Assembly: GCA_020446665.1 (NCBI GenBank)
Contig: JAGREF010000075.1
Location: forward strand, 1-9,581
Source of the DNA: Sphingomonadaceae bacterium
GTDB taxonomy: Bacteria > Pseudomonadota > Alphaproteobacteria > Sphingomonadales > Sphingomonadaceae
Direction: 5' to 3'
Length of the DNA: 9,581 bases
This document shows, one piece after another, positions 1 to 5,847 of this stretch. How positions within the stretch are numbered: the first letter of the stretch is position 1; every line of letters starts with the position of its first letter. The notes below the pieces were generated by a model. It ran no database searches and was not told the DNA's origin. It worked only from the letters and a program-made list of their open reading frames with translations. Made by a program: the position numbers and the translations under genes.

Positions 1-278
1 GCTTCGAACATTTCCATCATGATGTCGCTGCCGCCGACAAATTCGCCCTTTACATAGAGCTGCGGGATAGTCGGCCAGTCAGAGAAAGCCTTGATCCCCT
101 GGCGCACTTCCATGTCCTGCAACACGTCCACGCTGTCATAGGCGACGCCGCAATGTTCGAGGATCGCCACCGCCCGGCTGGAAAAGCCGCATTGCGGGAA
201 GAGCGGGGTGCCCTTCATGAACAGGACGACGTCATTGGCAGAAACGATGTCAGTAAGGCGCTGGTTGATATCGGACAT
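1..278 (-). CDS. grxD: Monothiol CGFS glutaredoxin (Grx4/GrxD type), 3' end cut by window
   Basis: Proteins of this family bind a glutathione-ligated [2Fe-2S] cluster, usually shared with a BolA partner, and carry clusters to client proteins in the cytosol. The start is the ATG at 276-278, with GGA seven bases upstream. The 92 residues visible have a thioredoxin-like fold pattern: the active-site CGFS is at residues 30-33, preceded by FMKGTP (20-25). The cis-proline segment WPTIPQLY spans 68-75 and the glutathione-binding GGSDI spans 82-86. Family members are about 105-110 residues, so roughly 15-20 C-terminal residues lie outside the window. It sits 30 bases after bolA on the same strand, the classic Grx4-BolA pairing, which supports a joint role in iron-sulfur trafficking. 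Identity is secure; the symbol follows common usage. Confidence 0.95.
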   Translation of the reverse strand, partial: MSDINQRLTDIVSANDVVLFMKGTPLFPQCGFSSRAVAILEHCGVAYDSVDVLQDMEVRQGIKAFSDWPTIPQLYVKGEFVGGSDIMMEMFE

Positions 279-308
279 GGGGATTTCCGTTAATTGATCT
301 GATGCAGC

Positions 309-542
309 TCAGTTGGGGACGGCGGTCGTCAGTTGCAAGGCATGCAGCACGCCGCCCATGCGACCACCCAGTGCCTCATAGACCATCTTGTGCTGCTGCA
401 CCCGGCTTTTGCCCGCGAAACTGGCGGAAGTGACCTTGGCGGCATAATGGTCTCCGTCGCCCGCAAGGTCGGTAATTTCGACCTTGGCATCAGGCAGGGC
501 GGCCACGATCATTCCTTCAATGTCTTCGGAGGCCATCGGCAC
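309..542 (-). CDS. BolA family protein (GTG start)
   Basis: BolA-like protein of 77 residues, likely partner of the CGFS glutaredoxin encoded next. BolA-Grx heterodimers hold a [2Fe-2S] cluster and act in cluster transfer or iron sensing. Visible family features are the KVEITDLAGDGDHY segment (20-33), the GKSRVQQHKMVYEAL core (44-58) with His51, and the C-terminal HALQL (67-71). His51 and His67 are the likely metal-ligand candidates. The start is uncertain between GTG at 542 and ATG at 536. I prefer GTG because GGAG at 550-553 lies seven bases before it, but 13 before the ATG. The gene begins 19 bases after the zeta-inhibitor gene and ends 30 bases before the glutaredoxin. It may be a BolA2/IbaG-type rather than a true BolA, so no symbol is given. 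Confidence 0.92.
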   Translation of the reverse strand: MPMASEDIEGMIVAALPDAKVEITDLAGDGDHYAAKVTSASFAGKSRVQQHKMVYEALGGRMGGVLHALQLTTAVPN

Positions 543-561
543 AGCGCGTCTCCAATAGCTC

Positions 562-885
562 TCAGACTTCGCCCATCAGCTGGCGGCGGGCTTCGACAGC
601 CTTTTCTTCCAGCGCGGTGCGCACACCAGCTTCGTCAATATCGACGCCACCTGCGGTCAGATCGCCCAGCAGCTTGCGGATCACGTCTTCGTCACCGGCT
701 TCTTCGAAATCGGCCTGTACGACCGACTTGGCATAGGAATCGGTTTCCTCTGCAGTCAGGCCCATCTTGTCAGCGGCCCATTCGCCCAGCAGGCGGTTGC
801 GGCGCGCAGCAATCTTGAAGGCGTTTTCCTCGTCAAAGGCAAATTTGGCTTCTTCGCCCCGTTCACGATCCTTGAAGTCGGTCAT
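562..885 (-). CDS. ATP synthase zeta-type inhibitor (DUF1476 family)
   Basis: A 107-residue cytosolic, charged, probably all-helical protein of the DUF1476 family. The Paracoccus member is the zeta subunit, which blocks ATP hydrolysis by F1-ATPase. Family features are the N-terminal FKDRERGEEAKFAFDEE segment (4-20), which corresponds to the inhibitory region, then FKIAARRNRLLGEWAADKMGL (23-43), then YAKSVVQADFEEAGDEDV (51-68). The ATG at 883-885 has AAGGGA five bases upstream. A candidate promoter lies in the 62-base gap before it, so this gene may open a unit with bolA and the glutaredoxin. Not all alphaproteobacterial zeta proteins inhibit strongly. Family assignment is firm; strength of the ATPase effect in this organism is inference. 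Confidence 0.93.
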   Translation of the reverse strand: MTDFKDRERGEEAKFAFDEENAFKIAARRNRLLGEWAADKMGLTAEETDSYAKSVVQADFEEAGDEDVIRKLLGDLTAGGVDIDEAGVRTALEEKAVEARRQLMGEV

Positions 886-913
886 GTCGATCCCTTGTAG
901 TGATTCCTAAGCG

Positions 914-942
914 GCAATAGGGCCGCGTGAATAAGCGTTCAA
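914..942 (-). promoter_or_regulatory. Candidate sigma70 promoter for zeta-bolA-grx
   Basis: On the minus strand TTGAAC (942-937) and TATTGC (919-914) are separated by exactly 17 bases. The predicted start of transcription, near 907, gives a leader of about 20 bases holding the AAGGGA ribosome site of the zeta gene. The -35 matches the consensus at four of six positions and the -10 at three, so this is plausible but unproven. Confidence 0.38.
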
Positions 943-947
943 GCGCG

Positions 948-1949
948 TTACGCGCCCATGGTGACAACCAGCTTGCCCACCGCGCTGCGGCCTTCCAGCT
1001 TGGCGATGGCATCACCGCCACGTTCCAGCGGGAAGGTTTCGGAAATGCGCGGATTGATCTTTCCTGCCTTGAGCAGGTCAAACAATTCCGCGACCTGGCC
1101 CATGAATTTGGCCGGTTCACGCGCGGTGAAGGCGCCCCAGAACACGCCGCACACATCGCAGCTCTTCAGTAGCGTCAGATTGAGCGGCAATTTGGCGATG
1201 CCCGCCGGGAAACCAACCACGAGAAAGCGGCCTTCCCATGCGATGGAGCGCAGCGCCGGTTCGGAATAATCACCGCCGACAATGTCGTAGATGATGTCCG
1301 CGCCATTGGGCCCGACCGCGGCCTTGAACAGATTGGCGACTTCCTTCGAGGTGTCCTTGTCAAACGGCGCACGCGGATAGATCACTGTTTCATCAGCACC
1401 GGCCTCGCGGGCAATAGCGGCTTTTTCCTCGCTGGAGACCGCTGCGACCACGCGCGCGCCAAAGGCCTTGCCCAGTTCCACGGCAGAAAGGCCCACACCG
1501 CCTGCCGCGCCCAGCACCAGCATGGTCTGCCCTTCGGCAATATGGCCGCGATCGCGCAAGCCGTGGATAGTGGTGCCATAGGTCATCAACAGCGAAGCGG
1601 CGGCTTCGAAGCTCACCCCTTCGGGAATGGCAAACAGTCGTTCCTGCGGCACCGCGACTTTCTCTGCCAGACCGCCATTGCCAACCAGCGCGATCACGCG
1701 GTCGCCCACATTCCAGCGGGTCACGCCTTCGCCGACCTCTGCGATGGTCCCGGCAATCTCGCTGCCCGGCGCATAGGGGCGCTCAGGCTTGAACTGGTAC
1801 ATGTCGCGGATCATCAGCCCGTCCGGGTAGTTGATCGAACAGGCGGCGATATTGACCACGACCTGTCCCTTGCCCGCGACCGGGTCCGGCATTTCCTCCA
1901 GCCTGAGCGTTTCCGGGCCACCAACTTCACGCGAGATCAGGGCTTTCAT
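948..1949 (-). CDS. NADPH:quinone oxidoreductase-like MDR protein (zinc-free)
   Basis: A 333-residue cytosolic medium-chain dehydrogenase/reductase of the quinone oxidoreductase (QOR) family, which reduces quinones or enones with NADPH. The N-terminal GroES-like domain carries [15 protein letters not shown] (33-47) and [16 protein letters not shown] (61-76). The Rossmann domain has the nucleotide loop [20 protein letters not shown] (146-165). The zinc ligands of alcohol dehydrogenases are absent. The C-terminus SAVGKLVV (323-330) is typical. The ATG at 1947-1949 overlaps the leuD stop by four bases (ATGA), so translation is probably coupled to leuD. The leucine pathway does not need such an enzyme, so its presence in the operon may be only positional. 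The physiological substrate cannot be told from sequence. Confidence 0.9.
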   Translation of the reverse strand: MKALISREVGGPETLRLEEMPDPVAGKGQVVVNIAACSINYPDGLMIRDMYQFKPERPYAPGSEIAGTIAEVGEGVTRWNVGDRVIALVGNGGLAEKVAVPQERLFAIPEGVSFEAAASLLMTYGTTIHGLRDRGHIAEGQTMLVLGAAGGVGLSAVELGKAFGARVVAAVSSEEKAAIAREAGADETVIYPRAPFDKDTSKEVANLFKAAVGPNGADIIYDIVGGDYSEPALRSIAWEGRFLVVGFPAGIAKLPLNLTLLKSCDVCGVFWGAFTAREPAKFMGQVAELFDLLKAGKINPRISETFPLERGGDAIAKLEGRSAVGKLVVTMGA

Positions 1950-2542
1950 GCGGCAACTCCCTTGGCCAGCCAGGGCAGATTGGCTTCCCGGCTCTTTTCA
2001 TGGTTGGCGATAGCGGCATCGCGGGCGAGGGTGAGGCCGACTTCGTCCAGCCCCTCGCTCAGGCAATGTTTGCGGAACGGATCGATTTCGAAAGTGAAGC
2101 GATCCTGAAACGGTGTGGTGACGGTCTGCGTGTCGAGATCAATGCTGACTGGCTGCTCGCGGGCAACCTCCATCAGCCGGTCGATCTGTTCCTGCGGCAG
2201 GCACACAGTGAGGATTCCGTTCTTGAACGCATTGCCGGAGAATATGTCAGAGAAGCTGGGCGCGATCACGGCTTTCACGCCCATGTCGAGCAGCGCCCAT
2301 GCGGCATGTTCGCGGCTGGAACCGCAGCCGAAATTGTCGCCCGCGATCAGGATCGGAGCTCCGGCAAATTCGGGATCGTCAAAAATATTGCCATCTTCCG
2401 CGCGCACGCTTTCAAACGCGCCGCGGCCCAGCCCCTCGCGGGTGATGGTTTTCAGCCAATGGGCCGGAATGATGACGTCGGTATCGACATTCTTGCGGCC
2501 AAACGGGATCGCGCGGCCTTCAATGGTCGAAACCGGCTCCAT
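1946..2542 (-). CDS. leuD: 3-isopropylmalate dehydratase small subunit
   Basis: Small subunit of isopropylmalate isomerase. With LeuC it converts 2-isopropylmalate to 3-isopropylmalate through isopropylmaleate in leucine synthesis. The 198 residues form the swivel domain of the aconitase superfamily: [12 protein letters not shown] (19-30), [16 protein letters not shown] (69-84) and [22 protein letters not shown] split over 151-172. Length is normal for LeuD. I chose ATG at 2540-2542 because GGAG lies eight bases before it; TTG one codon upstream is possible but sits only five bases from that site. The start overlaps the stop of the upstream small gene by one base (TGATG), and the stop overlaps the oxidoreductase start (ATGA). 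The chain suggests one transcript with coupled translation. Confidence 0.97.
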   Translation of the reverse strand: MEPVSTIEGRAIPFGRKNVDTDVIIPAHWLKTITREGLGRGAFESVRAEDGNIFDDPEFAGAPILIAGDNFGCGSSREHAAWALLDMGVKAVIAPSFSDIFSGNAFKNGILTVCLPQEQIDRLMEVAREQPVSIDLDTQTVTTPFQDRFTFEIDPFRKHCLSEGLDEVGLTLARDAAIANHEKSREANLPWLAKGVAA

Positions 2543-2709
2543 CAATCGGTCTCCGGCTTCTCGCCAGAAGGCGCTTCGGGCTGCTTGGCAGGCTCAGCGG
2601 GCTTTGCCTTGCGCTTGCTGGCATAGAGCAGCGCGGCGGCGATTGCAGCGGAACCGACAGCGGCACCGGCAATGGCGGCTCCTGCGATGGTCTTGTTCTT
2701 CTTGGTCAT
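2542..2709 (-). CDS. Small single-span membrane peptide between leuC and leuD
   Basis: A 55-residue reading frame. ATG at 2707-2709 follows an AGGTAGGA-type ribosome site. The product has a basic N-terminus (MTKKNK), one Ala/Gly-rich hydrophobic segment (about 7-30, ending ALLYA), a basic cluster SKRKAK, and a Pro/Glu-rich polar tail ending in PETD. There is no lipobox and no clear signal-peptidase site, so a membrane anchor with one short terminus and one longer tail is more likely than a secreted protein; flanking charges do not fix the orientation. Its TGA shares one base with the leuD ATG (TGATG), and it lies 45 bases after leuC, so it is embedded in the leu operon. The position and coupling make it likely real. 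I do not recognise a family and it has no aconitase-like feature; any name transferred from LeuC or LeuD would be wrong. Confidence 0.72.
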   Translation of the reverse strand: MTKKNKTIAGAAIAGAAVGSAAIAAALLYASKRKAKPAEPAKQPEAPSGEKPETD

Positions 2710-2754
2710 ATCCTACCTATGGGAAGCAAAGCCTGTATTCGCAAGGGATGGTAT

Positions 2755-4188
2755 TCAGCTGGTAAGTTCACGCACGTCGGTCAACCGACCCGTCACGGCG
2801 GCAGCGGCTGCCATGGCCGGGCTGACCAGATGGGTGCGCGCGCCGGGGCCCTGACGGCCCACGAAATTGCGGTTGCTGGTGGAGGCGCAGCGTTCGCCAG
2901 CGGGGACCTTGTCCGGGTTCATGGCGAGGCAGGCCGAACAGCCCGGCTCGCGCCATTCCAGTCCGGCTTCGATAATGATCTTGTCCAGCCCTTCAGCCTC
3001 TGCCTGTGCTTTCACAAGGCCGGAACCGGGCACGACAATGCCCCATTTGATATTGGGATGAACCTTGCGCCCGCGCAGCACTTCGGCGGCGGCGCGCATA
3101 TCCTCGATCCGGCTGTTGGTGCAGCTGCCGATGAAGATGTTCTGCACTTCCACGTCGCGCATCGGCGTGCCGGGGACAAGGCCCATATAGTCGAGGCTCT
3201 TGCGCACGGCATCCTGCTTGGACGTGTCGGCAAAGCTTTCCGGCGCAGGGACGACACCGCCAATCGACACGACGTCTTCCGGGCTGGTGCCCCAGGTGAC
3301 GGTTGGCTCGACATCACCGGCGTCAATCCGGATCGACTTGTCGAATTTTGCGCCTTCATCGGTGGCGAGGCTGCGCCACCATGCCACGGCCTTGTCCCAA
3401 TCCTCTCCCTTGGGTGCCATCGGACGGCCCTTGAGATAGGCGAAGGTGATATCGTCCGGCGCGATCAGGCCGGAGCGTGCGCCGGCTTCAATGCTCATAT
3501 TGCAAACGGTCAGGCGGCTTTCCACGCTCATTTTCTCGAACACTTCGCCGCGATATTCGATCACATAGCCCGTGCCGCCCGCCGTGCCGAGCACGCCGAT
3601 AATGTGCAGGATCAGATCCTTGGAGGTCACGCCGGGGCCCAACTGGCCGTCCACCCGCACTTCCAGCGTTTTCGAGCGCTTGAGCAGCAAGGTCTGCGTC
3701 GCCAGCACGTGCTCGACCTCGCTGGTGCCGATGCCAAAGGCCAGCGCGCCGACGCCGCCATGCGCCGCGGTGTGCGAATCGCCGCAGACGATCGTGGCGC
3801 CGGGCAGCGAGAAGCCCTGTTCCGGGCCGACTACATGGACAATGCCCTGCTCGGCATCGGTCGCGCCGATATAGCGGATGCTGAATTCAGGCGCGTTTCG
3901 CTCCAAAGCGGCGAGCTGCTGGGCGCTTTCCGGATCGGCAATGGGCAGGCGATTGCCTGATGTGTCGAGCCGCGCGGTGGTGGGCAGATTATGGTCTGGC
4001 ACCGCCAGCGTCAGCTCCGGCTTGCGGACTTTCCGGCCTGCCATGCGCAAGGCCTCGAACGCTTGCGGGCTGGTCACTTCATGGACGAGGTGACGGTCAA
4101 TATAGACTAGGCTGGTGCCATCGTCGCGGGTTTCCACGACATGGGCGTCCCAGATCTTTTCGTAGAGAGTGCGGGGTCGGTTTGCCAT
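2755..4188 (-). CDS. leuC: 3-isopropylmalate dehydratase large subunit
   Basis: Large, [4Fe-4S]-binding subunit of isopropylmalate isomerase in leucine synthesis; it acts in the cytosol with LeuD. The 477-residue length is normal. From ATG at 4186-4188, the N-terminus [13 protein letters not shown] (6-18) and [18 protein letters not shown] (31-48) are diagnostic. The substrate loop [12 protein letters not shown] is at 134-145. The cluster ligands are Cys356 in [12 protein letters not shown], and Cys417 and Cys420 in [13 protein letters not shown]. All three cysteines are present, so the enzyme should be active. A TTG at 4224 would add 12 residues unlike the family and is rejected. The ribosome site is weak (AGG nine bases away). 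A 70-base gap with strong inverted repeats separates it from the upstream secreted protein; leuC may have its own promoter or be read through. Confidence 0.97.
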   Translation of the reverse strand: MANRPRTLYEKIWDAHVVETRDDGTSLVYIDRHLVHEVTSPQAFEALRMAGRKVRKPELTLAVPDHNLPTTARLDTSGNRLPIADPESAQQLAALERNAPEFSIRYIGATDAEQGIVHVVGPEQGFSLPGATIVCGDSHTAAHGGVGALAFGIGTSEVEHVLATQTLLLKRSKTLEVRVDGQLGPGVTSKDLILHIIGVLGTAGGTGYVIEYRGEVFEKMSVESRLTVCNMSIEAGARSGLIAPDDITFAYLKGRPMAPKGEDWDKAVAWWRSLATDEGAKFDKSIRIDAGDVEPTVTWGTSPEDVVSIGGVVPAPESFADTSKQDAVRKSLDYMGLVPGTPMRDVEVQNIFIGSCTNSRIEDMRAAAEVLRGRKVHPNIKWGIVVPGSGLVKAQAEAEGLDKIIIEAGLEWREPGCSACLAMNPDKVPAGERCASTSNRNFVGRQGPGARTHLVSPAMAAAAAVTGRLTDVRELTS

Positions 4189-4203
4189 GGCTTGTCGCCT
4201 AGG

Positions 4204-4249
4204 CTGACCGACCCCGCGGGGCAAGATAGGAAATCTTGCTGCTGGTCAG
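4204..4249. repeat. Nested inverted repeats in the leuC leader
   Basis: Three symmetric elements are packed into 46 bases just upstream of leuC. The outer arms are CTGACC (4204-4209) and GGTCAG (4244-4249). Inside are the 10-base palindrome CCCCGCGGGG (4212-4221) and the 7-base arms GCAAGAT / ATCTTGC (4221-4227 / 4233-4239) with a five-base loop. No T-run follows on the minus strand, so this is not a textbook terminator. It may be a folded leader or an operator. Confidence 0.45.
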
Positions 4250-4258
4250 ATGGCATGC

Positions 4259-4735
4259 TCAGCGCTGCCAGCGGCCAGGGCGCACCGTGTCGCGATAGGC
4301 GAAACGATTGCGCCGTTCAGCCTGCGCGATGTGGACCTCCAGCGAGCGCCGCAGAGAGGCAGTCTTCTGCGTCAGCCAGCGCTTCTCGGCCGGGTTATAG
4401 CCGCGACGATCCATACGCTCGAACTCGCTCTTGAGCAGGCGGAACTGGACCTTCAATTCAGGCGCATAGCCGATAAGATTGCGCCGTTCGGCCTGCCGGA
4501 TATCCTGCCCAAGATCGCGAATTTCAGCACGCATCTGGGCTTCGAAACGGGCATCCCGGCGATCTGCGCGGTAGCCGCGATCATTTGCCCGATATTCCGG
4601 AGCAGGGCGGGAATCGGTCCAGCCGCGCTCCGCATCGCGATTGCCGTCATAGCGCTGTGCGCTGGCTGGAGCCGCCAGGCCAAGCGCCAGCGTGGCAGCC
4701 AGCGCAGGTGCGGCGATCCTGGTAAGGGTTTTCAT
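4259..4735 (-). CDS. Secreted Arg-rich hypothetical protein with internal repeat
   Basis: A 158-residue protein of unknown function. The start ATG (4733-4735) has a strong AAGGAG seven bases upstream. Residues 1-26 form a Sec signal peptide (basic MKTLTR, hydrophobic Ala/Leu core, ASA before Q27), so the mature protein is probably periplasmic. A charged linker (about 28-60) rich in Arg, Asp and Tyr is followed by helical heptad-like sequence (62-143). QAERRN occurs twice, at 81-86 and 138-143, each preceded by an Ile three or two residues back and followed by an aromatic-containing stretch ending in Tyr, suggesting a duplicated unit of about 57 residues. From memory, Sphingomonadales carry many small exported helical proteins of this style without known function. 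The mature part has no cysteine. No enzyme motif is visible. Confidence 0.8.
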   Translation of the reverse strand: MKTLTRIAAPALAATLALGLAAPASAQRYDGNRDAERGWTDSRPAPEYRANDRGYRADRRDARFEAQMRAEIRDLGQDIRQAERRNLIGYAPELKVQFRLLKSEFERMDRRGYNPAEKRWLTQKTASLRRSLEVHIAQAERRNRFAYRDTVRPGRWQR

Positions 4736-4816
4736 GGCATTTCTCCTTCAAACAAGTGCGGCTCATTCCGCATGTTCAGGAATAGAGCTCCAAATATGAA
4801 CGAGAGAGAAATGCAA

Positions 4817-4855
4817 TGTCGCAGATTGGCAGGTTTGTGTAACAATGTGTCGCAG
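4817..4855. repeat. Direct repeat TGTCGCAG in divergent promoter region
   Basis: TGTCGCAG occurs at 4817-4824 and 4848-4855, 31 bases apart (about three helical turns). The wider copies are AATGTCGCAG and AATGTGTCGCAG. They lie in the 177-base gap (4736-4912) between the secreted-protein gene (minus) and the thioesterase gene (plus), so they could be operator half-sites. The gap holds no other gene. Chance cannot be excluded for eight bases. Confidence 0.25.
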
Positions 4856-4877
4856 CGCCCTCTGCTGATCGCTGTCA

Positions 4878-4906
4878 TTGAATCGCAAGGATTTCATGGC
4901 TAACTA
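4878..4906 (+). promoter_or_regulatory. Weak candidate promoter for thioesterase-crtZ
   Basis: TTGAAT (4878-4883) and TAACTA (4901-4906) are 17 bases apart. If used, transcription would begin near 4913, the A of the thioesterase ATG, giving a leaderless mRNA. The -35 matches four of six consensus bases but the -10 only two, so support is weak. Confidence 0.25.
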
Positions 4907-4907
4907 A
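4896..4907 (+). other. Three-codon upstream mini-ORF before the thioesterase gene
   Basis: AAGGA (4887-4891) precedes ATG GCT AAC TAA (4896-4907), which ends five bases before the thioesterase ATG. The thioesterase start itself has no Shine-Dalgarno sequence nearby. The only good ribosome site in the leader thus seems to serve a Met-Ala-Asn peptide; ribosomes could then restart at 4913. Alternatively the arrangement is accidental and the mRNA is leaderless. Confidence 0.3.
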
Positions 4908-4912
4908 CAACC

Positions 4913-5314
4913 ATGTCAGCATTGCCATTCCATTTCCCGATCCGCGTCGTGCCGGAAGACATCGACTTCATGGGTCACGTGAATAATGCCCGCTACCTTA
5001 ACTGGGTGCAGGATGCGGTGCTGGCGCACTGGCGGGATCTGGCCCCCAGCGACGCAGTGGCGAGCAAGGCATGGGTCGCGCTCAAGCACGAGATTACCTA
5101 TCGAAAGCCTGCCTTTCTGGACGATGATGTGTTCGCGAAGACAGTGCTGGAAAAGATAGCCGGTGCGCGGGCTTTCTATCACACGCTGATCCAGCGCGGC
5201 GAAGAAGTTTTGGCGGAGGTCCGCTCCAGCTGGTGTTGCATTGATGCGCAAACGCTGCGCCCCGCGCGTATCGGTGAAGATGTCGCACGGTTCTTTTTCC
5301 CGCCCGCTGAATAG
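4913..5314 (+). CDS. Acyl-CoA thioesterase, 4HBT hotdog-fold family
   Basis: A 133-residue single-domain hotdog protein of the 4-hydroxybenzoyl-CoA thioesterase/YbgC-like family, which hydrolyses acyl-CoA or acyl-ACP thioesters in the cytosol. The signature DIDFMGHVNNARYLNWVQDA (16-35) contains the likely catalytic Asp18, followed by the GHVNN turn (21-25). The second half has ITYRKPAFLDDDV (61-73) and RSSWCCID (104-111), which fit the hotdog strands. Length is typical. The start at 4913 is supported by family alignment, although no ribosome site is close. It ends 17 bases before crtZ on the same strand, so the two are probably cotranscribed. Substrate cannot be read from sequence; a role in carotenoid chemistry is only suggested by the neighbour. 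Confidence 0.9.
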   Translation: MSALPFHFPIRVVPEDIDFMGHVNNARYLNWVQDAVLAHWRDLAPSDAVASKAWVALKHEITYRKPAFLDDDVFAKTVLEKIAGARAFYHTLIQRGEEVLAEVRSSWCCIDAQTLRPARIGEDVARFFFPPAE

Positions 5315-5331
5315 GCTAAGGGGCACGCATC

Positions 5332-5847
5332 ATGGACGTGCTTATCCCTTCGCTGATCGTCATTGCCGCCATCATCGCCATGGAAGGCCTCGCGTGGAGC
5401 AGCCATAAATATATCATGCATGGCTGGGGCTGGGGCTGGCACCGCGACCATCACGAACCGCATGACAATCTGCTGGAGAAGAACGACCTCTACGCAATCG
5501 TCGGCGCGGCGATGAGCATTTCCATGTTCGCGCTGGGCAGCCCGCTGGTGATGGGCGTATCCGCTTGGTGGCCGGGCACGTGGATTGGCCTCGGCATTCT
5601 CTTCTACGGCATCATCTATACGCTGGTGCATGACGGGCTGGTCCATCAGCGCTATTTCCGCTGGGTGCCCAAGCGCGGCTATGCCAAGCGGCTGGTGCAG
5701 GCACACAAGCTCCACCACGCGACCATCGGCAAGGAAGGCGGCGTCAGCTTCGGCTTCGTCTTCGCACGCGACCCGGCTAAGCTGAAAGCAGAACTGAAGG
5801 CCCAGCGCGAAGCGGGGATCGCCGTGGTCCGCGACGCCTTGGGTTAA
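5332..5847 (+). CDS. crtZ: Beta-carotene 3-hydroxylase
   Basis: A 171-residue integral membrane di-iron hydroxylase that converts beta-carotene via beta-cryptoxanthin to zeaxanthin. All four histidine clusters of the fatty-acid-hydroxylase superfamily are present: H25-x4-H30, H37-x2-HH41, H100-x4-H105 and H125-x2-HH129. The hydrophobic segments are about 4-21, 53-73 and 83-99, with the His boxes facing one side of the membrane. The start ATG follows AAGGGG with eight bases spacing. Length fits bacterial CrtZ (about 160-175). No other crt gene is in the window, so this is a detached locus rather than a full carotenoid cluster. Its stop TAA overlaps the stop of the convergent DUF3422 gene. A yellow-orange pigmented organism is implied. 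Confidence 0.95.
   Translation: MDVLIPSLIVIAAIIAMEGLAWSSHKYIMHGWGWGWHRDHHEPHDNLLEKNDLYAIVGAAMSISMFALGSPLVMGVSAWWPGTWIGLGILFYGIIYTLVHDGLVHQRYFRWVPKRGYAKRLVQAHKLHHATIGKEGGVSFGFVFARDPAKLKAELKAQREAGIAVVRDALG

Noticed and set aside
333..818. A 161-codon plus-strand frame opposite bolA and the zeta gene
   Set aside because: Both minus-strand genes are clear family members with ribosome sites; the plus frame has shadow-like composition.
911..926. GCGGC/GCCGC hairpin as terminator after the oxidoreductase gene
   Set aside because: The stem is five base pairs, no T-run follows on the minus strand, and it overlaps the candidate -10 of the zeta gene.
2719..3960. A 413-codon open frame on the plus strand opposite leuC
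   Set aside because: The minus strand encodes full-length LeuC with all cluster cysteines. The plus frame has no recognisable motif and is rich in Ala, Gly, Arg and His, as expected of an antisense shadow in GC-rich DNA.
4189..4224. TTG start extending leuC by 12 codons
   Set aside because: The added residues are unlike LeuC N-termini; ATG at 4188 gives the normal length and start.
4250..4903. A 217-codon plus-strand frame opposite the secreted protein and across the promoter gap
   Set aside because: The minus-strand gene has a signal peptide and strong ribosome site; the plus frame is mostly its shadow and lacks any family feature.
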